A stretch of 64,000 bases of DNA, from positions 47,451,062 to 47,515,061 of the forward strand of contig NC_063168.1 in the NCBI RefSeq assembly GCF_023159225.1, given 5' to 3'. The notes below the pieces were generated by a model, which saw only the letters and a program-made list of their open reading frames with translations, was not told the DNA's origin and did no database searches. The position numbers and the translations under genes were made by a program. The stretch's first letter is position 1, and each line of letters begins with the position of its first letter. Below, one piece after another: positions 54,116 to 64,000 of this stretch. Source of the stretch: Perognathus longimembris pacificus (Eukaryota > Chordata > Mammalia > Rodentia > Heteromyidae).

Positions 54116-55951
54116 TTAAACTCACATACAATCTTTAGAGTGAGAAAAAATGACAGCTGTGAGTGGATAGAAATGTGTTAGAAAGGTACTTATTTTCTGT
54201 ACAATTCATGAAGGCTCAATAGAGCAGATGAACTTATTCCTTAAAATGAAATGTTACAAGATATATAATTCACTCAAAAAATCACCATTAATTCAGTGCA
54301 AATCCTTTAAGACAGTTTTCTACATATGTCTAACTCCACATATATTATATTTGTTCCTCAAAAAGAAATAGGATTTTACTGTAGATCCTGACTTAAAATG
54401 CAAAACAGATATATTTCATTTCATTTTTCCATTTGGGCATCCATTCAAAAAATGCATTAAAATTATTCAGACATTCAGACATACACATCTAGTCTCTCTC
54501 CCTGTGATGTAGTAGGCCCCCTCAAGAAAAAATAAAAGAAGAACATCATGGGCTGATGTGAGTTCAGAAAGAATGTTCATTAACTACCTATCTCTTTTGG
54601 AGAACACAGTAGCATCAGTCCTTACTAACTGATGTTTCCAGATCTCTTTGTGAGGGGCAGCTAGCTGGAGAGAAGTTTGGGTCTGGGTAGGAGGGATACA
54701 GGAGAGGAAGGAGAGATCACGGATGACAGCAAGTAGGTGAGAAGAAATGTTGGGTCCCTGCAAGGCACCAGAAAATCATAGGGGATGGGCTGTGATATTG
54801 AAGAGAAAAGCAAGTGCACGGAGGATGCATGATATGTGATGTGTCAAAGTCCAAGATGGCTTTGTGAGGCCAAGGATGCCGCAGGGTCAGGTCAGGGAAG
54901 ACATGGGCCTCTCAGGTTTTTGGTATACAAGTTTTGTTATTGCCATTCTCCAGGCTGGAATTAGGATCTTCTTGGTGCCTTGTCATGGACTGAAGAACTC
55001 TCTAGACCTTGCTTTAACACATATTTGGAGGGGGATTGATTCACTGTATATTAGGAACCCACACACAAGAGGGGCAGGGAGCTGACCCACAAGTTAGCTC
55101 ACAACGAATGAAACTGCTTTTCCTGGAGTCTGGGCCTTCTGATTCTAAAGCCTAGGGCATCACATCCTGTCCGTGGAGGTGTGAGGGGCTCAAATTTTTA
55201 CCCTGCTGACAATCATATTAAATGCCCTGTGGCCTGATACTTATAGCAAGAGAGCCCCGGGGGCCTCAGCTGTGCTAGTGTGGTCTGGAGGACTGAGCAG
55301 CCAGCTCCTCCAAGCCCCGGCACGCCAGGGAGTAACGCCCCAATAACCACTGCCCGCCAAGCTGCCCGCTCAGGCCACGAGGCTCTTACCACATTGTAAA
55401 CTATACATTTGCAAATCTCACAGCTAATCCACAGTACAGCCTGCATGCAACCTAATATGGGTCTCAGAGCCCAGAGGCACCCCTCGTGGCACAGGCAGAC
55501 CCCGTCTTAAGCCTCACACTGAAAAGCACAGCCAGTTAGCCAGACTGCAAAATATGTAACTTGAAGTCCCCTTGCCATGAGAACCACAGCTCTGGAATTT
55601 CCTGGCTTCTAGAGGTCTGGCATTCAATTTCTAACCTTTGCTTTCTGTTGGTTGAGCTCCTGCATTTTATTCTTGGGGTCGTTTCTCCATTTGGTAGGGG
55701 GCAGGGAGAAAGGAATGAAAGAATTCCAGTAGAAAAACGCCAAGCTGGAGGCTGCCACAGGCACATCATGGAGTCCATCCGCGCCCTGCAATGAGCCAGT
55801 GCACCAGACCATGTGACAAGAGTCCTCCAAGTGCACTAGGGTCTGCCTTCAGCCCATATCCTGAGTTTCTCCCACAGCCCAATCCATTATTATATCAAGG
55901 GGGGGGGAGAAGGTAACAGCAACTACATTAATATAAGAGTCTTACGCTTTA
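54116..55951. other. Unannotated non-coding stretch
   Basis: No recognised repeat or coding exon over 1.8 kb. CpG slightly raised at 55250-55385 ('agagccccgggggcctcagc'), without a clear island. Confidence 0.45.
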
Positions 55952-56172
55952 CCAGGTGCCAGTGACTCACATCTGTAATCCTAGCTACTTAGGAGGCTGA
56001 GATTTGAGGTTCAAGGTTCGAACCTAGTCCAAGCAGCAAAGTCCATGAGGCCTTTTATCTCCAATTAACCAGCAAAAAGCCAGAAGTGGAGGTGTAGCTC
56101 AAGTGGTAGGGTAGAAAAGCTAAGGCACACAGGCCCTGAATACAAGAAACCCCAGTACTAGTGTGCCTGCAT

Positions 56173-56173
<1 letters not shown>
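55952..56173 (+). mobile_element. Two-module SINE
   Basis: 'cacatctgtaatcctagcta', 'ggaggctgagatttgaggtt', 'ttatctccaattaaccagca', 'gccagaagtggaggtgtagc' and 'aagaaaccccagtactagtg', then a (CA)n run at the tail. Confidence 0.85.

Positions 56174-56232
<59 letters not shown>
56174..56232. repeat. (CA)n microsatellite at a SINE tail
   Basis: 59 bp of pure CA. Confidence 0.97.
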
Positions 56233-56235
<3 letters not shown>

Positions 56236-57575
56236 AGAACCTTCAACTTGGGCTCAGAAAGCTGCACCTCCAGCCCTGGTTTTTGCTTTTACCACTGCTT
56301 TAGGGGATGGCTTTACTTTATAGAGTTGACACTTTCTCCTTAGGGCAGTGCCTCATGGCTGGGAGAATGGGGGAGTAGAGGAAGCCTCAAAGTCACCTTT
56401 CTGGAATATCTGGAGTCAGAAAAGCTTCCTCTGCAGTTAGTGCAGGAACAAATACAGTATCTGTTGAACAGCCGCTGAATAAGAATAAGAAGAATAAGGA
56501 TAAGAAGAATAAGGAAGGCCAGCCACTGTGCATGCACAACTAACTGACTCAACACTCTATGAAGATGACTAACTAGACAAGACATCATTTGCTAAGAATC
56601 AATAAAAAGAGCTCGGAGGGGAAAAGAATGAGCAATAATTAATGGATGAGAGATTCTTTTAGAGAGAAGAAAGGCCTGGAAAATACTTCATTTGACTGGG
56701 AATATTTCTTGTTCCTCCAAACACCTAGCAAAATATGCCCCCAATGAGAACAGTCACTTGATGCTTCTCTGAATGTCTAATCAATTTGAGTTAACATCTC
56801 TGGGTTAGATTGTCTTTGGGGAAAGTCAGCATCCTTAGCCTCTAAGTCCAAACACCATGCAGAGCCTGGGACAGCTACTGCCTGGAGATGCACGGTCCTA
56901 GGACTTTAGCCTTCTGTGTGTCTCATTTTTTAAAAAATGATCAAATGTCATCATGTGATTCCGTTTCTTGGCTCCTGCCTTACAAAACCTGGGATCCCCT
57001 CCCAGGGAGTTTCTTGTTGATAGCTTAAGACTTCAGATAGAGAACAAAGCCCTATGTCCTGTCTCTCCTGCAGCCGTGGGGCTCAAGCTTCATTCACCAG
57101 GGAGGATTTGAGTTATGACTTAAGAGTACAGATGACATCTTTAAAATCTCCAAGAGGCACTGTCGTTGCTTGAGAAACTTCTCTAGCCATGTCCCTGTGT
57201 GCATATTATACGACAAGAACCACATGCCACAGAGTGACTTCCAGCCTGGATGATTTGTGAAGGTCATCAAGACTGAAGCTTATTAAGAGTGAGAAGAGCA
57301 CAGTGTGCTTATAGGTTGGGAGCAGAACTTTTGTGGAGAGCTAAGTTGTAAGATAATAAAATAAAAACCAGGGATAAATATAGAGGCATATCAATGAAGG
57401 CAAAACTGTAAAGACACAGAGCGCTCAGGTGTTGTTGCCTGTCATTGGGAAAATGGAATGATGGTGATTTACATTTTTTCCTGCAGTGTAACTTAAAAAT
57501 TTTAAAAATCCTCAATAACTGTTACTTCCAAAATGAGGCAAAAATACCAGTATTCTTTTCTGTATAAACTGGGGA
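56233..57575. other. Unannotated non-coding stretch
   Basis: Only a short imperfect AGAATAAG repeat at about 56477-56513. No exon recognised. Confidence 0.45.
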
Positions 57576-57755
57576 ACTTGACTATATATTATCTTGGAAA
57601 AGTTATTTACCCCTTTCTAAAGTTTTCATTTTCTCATCTATAAAGGGAAAAGATCAACCAGCCTCAAAGTGTCATTGTGAAAATTAACTGAAGTAAACCA
57701 GGCAAAGCCCTCTGAGTATCTGAGTAATCTGTGTCTGGTAAATCTCAATAAGGTT
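57576..57755 (+). mobile_element. MIR SINE, diverged
   Basis: 'tatcttggaaaagttattta', 'cccctttctaaagttttcat', 'tttctcatctataaagggaa' and 'gtgtcattgtgaaaattaac' keep the MIR 3' order. Confidence 0.7.
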
Positions 57756-58689
57756 TAGTTATATCATCATCATCATCATCACCTCTTCATTTCTTGGAAT
57801 TAAAAAAAAATGAGGTGAGGATTTGGTGCCATCTCTCTTAGGTGGTTTATTAGTAAGATCCTTTTGTCACTGCACAACCACCTGAGAACTTAAGGGAGGA
57901 ATAATATATTGGCTAAAGCTCTCAGAGGATTCAGTCTATGATCACCTAGGCCCATGTGCTTCAGCAGAAAGAACATCCTGATGGCCGAAGCATGTGATAC
58001 AGGAGCTTCTTTACCTCGTGGTGGACAGGAAGCATAGAGCAAGGACAGATTTAAGTATTATCTTCGAAAGCCTATTTCCAGCAATCTACTTCCTCAAGCT
58101 AATCCTCACTGCTCAACGTTTCCAGAATCTCCCAAGATAACACCACTAGCTGAGAGCCAAGTGTTCAGAAGATGAGCTTGTAAGAGACATTTCATATTCA
58201 AATCATAGCAGGCATCAAGAGAGAAGTGGGACAGGAAAGACTCCAGCGACTGGATCTATTGTTCACAAACAAGCTGGGCCAATGCTTGGGAAATAGTCCT
58301 ACCTTCACAGAAGAGTGTATATTGCCTTTCGTTTTTCAAGCATTGCCTTAATTGTGTATACTTTTTCTAGTAAAAAACAAACAAATATAGCCTTGCCTTT
58401 CTCTCTAATAAAGAGATTAAACTGGAATTGGAGAACCTACCACATCTGTCATAATAAGGCAGAACACAATCTGTCCCTTTGGAGTATATGTGACAGAGTG
58501 GAAGAAAGCCTCTGTCTACTTCTGTTTTATAAAGACCAAAGTGCTAAAAGGTAGTCTCCTTTCTTTGTTGAAAGAGGAAGTTATTGAAAGAATAAAGGCA
58601 ACTGATGGAAATTGGAAGAAGTTGGGGGACAGAGATGGCTTACCTCTTACAATATGAATCTCTCTCCTTGTCTTAGTCACAGATTTTGA
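57756..58689. other. Unannotated stretch with a short (ATC)n repeat
   Basis: (ATC)6-7 at 57764-57781; nothing else recognised. Confidence 0.45.
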
Positions 58690-58998
58690 ATTTATTTGTT
58701 TGCTTGTTTGTTTCTGGGGATTGAACTCAGGATCTTGCATTTGCTAAGCAGGGACTCTACCGCTTTAGCCACATCCCCCAGTTTTGTTTTAGTTATTTTT
58801 CAGATAGGGTTTTCTCATGCTTTTTGCTAAGGACTGATTTTCATCTCTAATTCTCCTATCTCTGACTCATCAGTAGCTGGAATCACAAGTATATGTCAAT
58901 ATACCTGAACCTGTTTTTAATTTCTGAGAGATTCTTGCAAGGTCCTGGGCTGTCTCTGCTCTCTGAATGCTAGGATTACAGGCACCAACTGCTGAATC
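58690..58998 (-). mobile_element. Old composite SINE, antisense
   Basis: TTTG tail, ID-like 'ggggattgaactcaggatct' and 'gctaagcagggactctaccg', then two B1-like modules ('cagatagggttttctcatgc' and 'gaatgctaggattacaggca'). Confidence 0.65.
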
Positions 58999-59734
58999 TT
59001 AAGTGAGCATTTGCTTGGTTTCTGGGTTATGTTCCTCAAAGGACAGGGCATGGCCTTCCCTTCTCTCTTGATCATCATGGTAGACTGTTGACATGGAGGC
59101 TGGAGCTCTGCAGTGGCTCCCAATCACAGGAAAGCTGTGTGTAAAAACTGTAGGGCAAAAAGACAAAAGTCAGAGCTCTAGACAAGTCCTGGTACTTATG
59201 AGAACAGAGCTGCCACCACAGTTTCCCTAGGAGACTCTTAGTCATGGTAGTATTTCATAGTATTTCTGGGAAGATGAATGGAAGGCTAGTTTACCTTTCA
59301 TATGAAGCTTATTTCACTAAACTTTGAAAGTTTGAGTCCAAGCTGCCCCTATAATTACCACTGTGTAGTGCACACCTACAAATACACTGTTTCCTTTTTC
59401 ACAACACCCCCAAGGGAGGTGGCTTCCTGGAAAATTGAAATCTAGAACATTATTTTTGACTGTCAAATTAGTGCTCATGCTAACATTAGCTAACAGCTCA
59501 GCCGCAGTTAATTTTTTTTTTTAATCTGAAGGTGTCTATGAGGACCTCTCTCAATGTCAGATGGAGATAACTTTTTTAACCTAATGGCAATAAATAGGGA
59601 GATTATTTGAATATTCTAAATCAAACATAAGTAGCAGTATATGTGTTCAGCAGTCCCTGTGGGGAGAACTAGTCTAAGTCTCAGAACTATTTTATATTCC
59701 AGCACTTTCCAAAGCAATGTCACAGCGAGCAGAC
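58999..59734. other. Unannotated non-coding stretch
   Basis: Repeat-free; contains 'agtgctcatgctaacattag', of unknown nature. Confidence 0.45.
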
Positions 59735-60135
59735 TTTAACTGTTAGCAATGTCAGCCTCTGTGTCAAAGCCCATGTGTCAAAGACTTGGTCCCAGATGGT
59801 AGTACCATAGCCAGATGATTGGAACATGAGAATACTAACTTTATCAATAAACCAGTAGGAGGTGGGATCTCGGTAGAGAAAAGAGGTAATTGGGAATGTG
59901 TCTTTCAAGGTGTACCTTGCCCTGGCCCCTTCCTGTTAGTGCCCTTTGCTTCCTGGAGGTAACTTCTCTTTACCATGACTCCTGCCACCATGATGTTCTG
60001 CTACAACATAGACCCACTGCAATGCAGCAAGCCCAACATGGACTGAAGTCTGTAAAACCATGAGCCACAATAAAGCTTCCCTCCTTTACATTACTTCCCC
60101 CTGGTAATTTTCACAGCAACAACAACAACAACAAA
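59735..60135 (+). mobile_element. URR1-like hAT-Charlie element with (CAA)n tail region
   Basis: 'accagtaggaggtgggatct', 'gtgtacc', 'accatgatgttctgctacaa', 'catggactgaagtctgtaaa', 'accatgagccacaataaagc' and 'ttccctcctttacattac' follow the rodent URR1 non-autonomous hAT consensus as I remember it. (CAA)n at 60114-60135. Not coding; the small ORFs here are artefacts. Confidence 0.6.
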
Positions 60136-61369
60136 AATCATCAGCTTCTATGTAGACTGATAAAGGAAAGGTAAGTCATATTCTGTATTTCAATTTTTGT
60201 GAAAACATCTTAATGAAAACAGCCTAGGTAAAATTACAATGATTTTGGCCAATATTTTACACTATAGTACTTTGCATATGAACATATGGGGATAAGAACT
60301 CTCATTTTGCACTTGTAGGTCTATTTCATTTTCCTCAGTGAATGCGTGCAACAATCTCAACTATCTGGATCCATCAAAATAGGAGGTATTTCAGAGTCTC
60401 CATGTGAATGAAATCAGTGGAGTGTAATTATGCATACATATTTAACATATTACTATGTTCTATTTGGCATATATATTATATATGAACTATAACATATATT
60501 ATATATAAGATACATCATATTTATATATAATATATATGCCACATGATCTACTACATACAGCATAAGTAATACATATATTACCTAGAATAAAATAGTAACT
60601 CAATTTATAACAAGTTACTTTCCTTTTATGTCTACTTTGATCATGAAAACAATCAACCTTTGCAACTAAGATAAACCTATATAATCATTCTAGTTATATA
60701 GATTGATAGAGATGATATATAGAATTTATGTCCACAGAAATACATTGCCCCATATGTAAAGACAGCAGAAGAAAACCTACATGGAGCAAAAGAATGCTGT
60801 ATTATTTTCTGGGCTCCTGCAGACAAGAGGCTTCATTTCACCACATCACCTAGTTTTTTCTGGGACATCACTCTCAAAAGCAGAGCTTTCTTGGGTGTTA
60901 AGGGTTTGCAACAGGAATTCTTTGGAAAAGCTTGGTGCCTTCTAGAGAAATTCACAAGACTGGAGATTGTTCATTTATCTTAAAGTACATAGCAAAAGTC
61001 AACACCTAAATTCCAGCCCAACCAGTCTGCTTTGTAGGGACTAAAGGTGTATGGCTCCCAGAGAGAACAGACTTTCCAGAACATTCCATTCCTTGCCACC
61101 CAGGGACAAACTTGCAGTGTCCAGCATCCTTAGCAGAGGAGCTAGTGATCATGGTGTAAGGAGAGGACCTTTGTTTCCTTATCTTTGGAGTTTTTTTCAG
61201 TCTGTGTATTATATTAAGTACATATGAAGTAGTGCTTGGGTCTTACTATTTGTAATTTTTTGGTAACTAATAATAGAACTATATTATTGGGGATGGGAGT
61301 GGGCCTATTGAACTAATCTGTGATGACTGAAATGCATACTTCTTTGAATTATGCCAAGGAAAAAGTGCC
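60136..61369. other. Unannotated AT-rich stretch
   Basis: Includes an imperfect TATA/ATAT-rich tract at 60465-60540. No exon or known repeat. Confidence 0.45.
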
Positions 61370-61565
61370 TGCTCATCATCTCTTTTAGTTCTCATAGTGC
61401 CTTTCTAAAGGGTGGCAGTAGTGACATTACTGTACCCATATGAAAACGAAGAGGCTCAGAATTCCTTGCATCATGGAGCCCAAAGCAGGGCTGAGTCAGA
61501 GCAGGGATTTGAACTCCATCCATCCCACATAGGGACCTGCACTGCTGACATCATTCCATTGAGCT
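61370..61565 (+). mobile_element. MIR SINE
   Basis: 'agttctcatagtgcctttct', 'acattactgtacccatatga', 'aaacgaagaggctcagaatt' and 'gagcagggatttgaactcca' match the MIR core and 3' region. Confidence 0.75.
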
Positions 61566-62379
61566 TGGTTGGAAGAAAGAATGCACCCGTCTTTCACACA
61601 GAATAGCTTGTCCCTGCACCACCATCCTTGTTCTCTGGGTTGCATGGGGTCTTTAAATTCAATTCAGTTTGTCCTCCTTTCAACCTTGGCAGTGAGCTAT
61701 TATTCCCCTATATTCCTGGGTTGGTTTATTGGCTGCTGAGGCACATTAAAGTAAGGATCCTTGGGTTCATTTGAAATAAGAAGCAACTGAGTCTCACCCC
61801 CTTAAGCTCCTTTTGTGCCACCACGCTGTATGGAAGGACTATAAGTGTGAGAAACTAGAAAGGGGCTATTCCTTAGGCTCTGTGTGACCAGGGACTATGA
61901 AGATAGCCAGTGCTCTGCTTCATTCAGCTTTATCCTCTGCCTCCCCATTTCTCACTGGCCTCACTACTGGGGATCTCCCTCCACCCCCTGAGAACTGAAA
62001 GCTCATGTAGCTCAGTACAGACAGGAAGGGTGTTTCTCATTAATAGGATCAGAAAGGCATCTCTGAGACTGAAAGAGTTGCTCCCCTCAAAAGTCCTCCA
62101 AAAGCATACAAAATTGTTAAATTATCAAAACATTAATTAGATTGTTAAATAAGACCAATGCTAATCCTCAAAGCATGTGGGAAAGCCTTTTGATAGGTCT
62201 GGCCCCATGGCTTTAGGGTCTGGCTGGCACTTCCTTTCCAGAAAGTTGCAATCCTGGAATGAACAGCTGAATAGAAGACGGCGATTAAGTAAAAATACCA
62301 TCTACCTCACAAGCACCAGACTTGGTCAACCAGGCTAGGTCTCCTCAGATCATGCCAGCCAGGGGAGGGTCCATTCCAC
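61566..62379. other. Unannotated non-coding stretch
   Basis: Nothing recognised. Confidence 0.45.
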
Positions 62380-62565
62380 CTTTCTTCTCTGCCTAGTGTC
62401 TCCATCTTCCATTTTAACATTTGATTATACCCTGTGACTCTCTCTTTTGTTTGTTTAAGTCTAGTTCCTTTCAATTGTTATCAACACCTTGAAGGCAAGG
62501 ATCACCTGCTCTATGTTCTATCCTCAACTCTAGGGAGTTTAAAAATTGAATGAAAAAGAAAATTG
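62380..62565 (+). mobile_element. L2-like fragment
   Basis: 'caacaccttgaaggcaagga' followed by 'tcacctgctctatgttctat' resembles the LINE2 'ctccttgagggcagggac...tctctgtatcc' block. Confidence 0.5.
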
Positions 62566-62873
62566 TTCTTTCCATTTTATTTCTCTCCATTCCCCATCCT
62601 CCTGGCTGACATAGAGCATTTCATGGCTGGAGGCTGTCTCATCAGTCAGTCTACTTGTTGGAACATCATTCTCAGATTAAGCTCCAGCTTCTGATACCTG
62701 GACTGGTGATCACTCGTGGATCTCATAACCCTTGAAAATTCACTCCCCTAAAAACAGGAATGAGGAAGTATTTTAAGTCAGGCCATACTGTTTTTATTCA
62801 AATAAGACTGGAGGAGATGGACTGTTCTACTTCCCAGCGCCCAATGTTTTCTTGTGTTTCTTAGATTAAAACC
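62566..62873. other. Unannotated spacer
   Basis: Nothing recognised. Confidence 0.45.
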
Positions 62874-63130
62874 CCAGAGATTTGGGCTGGGAATGTGGCC
62901 TAGTGGCAAGAGTGCTTGCCTCATATACTTGAAGGCCTGGGTTCGATTCCCCAGCACCACATATATAGAAAATGGCCAGAAGTGGCACTGTGGCTCAAGT
63001 GGCAGAGTGCTAGCCTTGAGCCAAAGGAAGCCAGGGACAGTGCTCAGGCCCTGAGTTCAAGGCCCAGGACTGGCCACAAAAAAAAAAAAAAAAAAAAGCA
63101 AAAAAAAAAAAAAAACTCCAGAGATTTGGG
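62874..63130 (+). mobile_element. ID/tRNA-like SINE, sense, young, with TSD
   Basis: A full-length copy ('gctgggaatgtggcctagtg' to 'aaggcccaggactggcc') with a long, once-interrupted poly-A. The flanking 'ccagagatttggg' at 62874-62886 and 63118-63130 is an exact 13-bp TSD. Confidence 0.93.
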
Positions 63131-63868
63131 GGGATTTTGAACTAATAAAAATAAGTCTTCCCTCAAGATCTATGTTGAGCAACTTAAATCAACTAGATTT
63201 TTTTTTAAATCACCATCTAGTAGATTGTATTGTCATCATTGTGATTTTCTCAAGTGTGAAAGCAATTCCCATGTTGAAAAAGATTACTGTATCCCCAAGT
63301 TTAACTAATAAATGCAAGAAGGAGAGTCTGAATTCAGTTCATCTCACGATTTGTGCCATGATTTGCCAACTGTAGACCTTAAGATGTCTTGCAAACCTCT
63401 TTTCTGGATGCAAGCAGTTCCATTACATACATAGAAGCGGTCTCTTTTCCTCCACATTGTAATTCTTCTGGAGACTTCAGAGACTAAATGTGCTCACCTC
63501 ACTTCCTATGGTCCTCTGCTTATTTCCAGGACAGTACTTAAAAGCTCTTAGAATGTACTTAGTCTAATTTTTACAACTGGAAGGGCTGGGTTAGAAAAGG
63601 TAATCAATGTAACTCCCCCTACCCCCAACCCTCTCCTCTCTACACATGTCCTTAGACCCAGTTAAGACAGCTACTATGCAAAAGATACATGATAATTAAT
63701 GCTCATGTCAAAGCCACAGATGAGGTCCCCGATTGAGGCTATTGTAATTTATCTGGTGAGCTATTATGGAGACTCAAAGTTTATAGCAGTAGTAGAGATA
63801 GTAAGGAGTAGCTGGGCCTAAACTTTGAAGGGAGTGCTGATAGTGTTTGCTGATAATTAATAAATGTG
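63131..63868. other. Unannotated non-coding stretch
   Basis: Nothing recognised. Confidence 0.45.

Positions 63869-63952
<84 letters not shown>
63869..63952. repeat. (GA)n microsatellite
   Basis: GA repeats with GACA interruptions at 63880-63895, then about 56 bp of pure GA. A purine-only strand. Confidence 0.97.
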
Positions 63953-63955
<3 letters not shown>

Positions 63956-64000
63956 ATCGGTCAAGAATGACTCCCAGGCTTTTGGTAGAGGTTTGGTTTG

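Overview
**Kind of sequence.** This is a mammalian nuclear, intergenic or intronic window, most likely from a heteromyid (kangaroo-rat or pocket-mouse-like) rodent. The main evidence is two abundant SINE types. One is a ~200-bp ID/tRNA-like element whose 5' part reads like a 'ggcctagtggcaagagtgct' module. The other is a ~230-bp element with a 7SL-like opening ('gtaatcctagctactcagga') and an ID-like 3' module. I associate both with Geomyoidea, but the species and the SINE names come from memory, not from a search. A rodent L1, old mammalian repeats (MIR, L2, L1M, MLT1, Tigger, hAT) and many long (CA)n, (GATA)n and (CCT)n microsatellites complete the picture. I find no convincing protein-coding exon. 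The longest open frames are L1 ORF2 fragments, frames through CpG-rich DNA, or microsatellite and SINE translations.

**Layout.** 1-13.8 kb is repeat-rich: an old antisense L1M, SINEs, a 5'-inverted young L1 at 3619-5753 with target-site duplications (TSDs), a Tigger-like element and an MLT1-like LTR fragment. 13.8-18.2 kb is repeat-poor, with a candidate conserved noncoding element at 16.1-16.4 kb and a small CpG-rich patch at 16.74-17.2 kb. 18.2-35 kb is again SINE/MIR/L2/L1M-rich, with a possible LTR-derived retrotranscript at 20.6-21.1 kb, a hAT MITE at 26.1-26.3 kb and a (CCT)n tract at 33.6 kb. 35.05-41.76 kb is almost free of dispersed repeats. It holds a strong CpG island (37.56-39.07 kb), two POU octamers just upstream of it, and candidate conserved elements at 37.0-37.2 and 41.1-41.35 kb. 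This is the most likely promoter/regulatory hub of the window. 41.8-64 kb is ordinary repeat-bearing DNA with several L1 3' ends, SINEs, MIRs, an URR1-like hAT element and microsatellites.

**Best single discovery.** At 52104-52703, on the minus strand, a full-length U6 snRNA pseudogene is joined directly to an L1 3' UTR, and the pair is bounded by a perfect 13-bp TSD. This is a U6/L1 chimeric retropseudogene, a known class here seen with unusually clean boundaries. Other solid observations are the twin-primed L1 with a 14-bp TSD, a 78-bp near-identical duplication ~930 bp apart (6731-6808 and 7659-7736), and several young SINEs with readable TSDs. I see no undescribed multi-gene system and no CRISPR or prokaryotic features.
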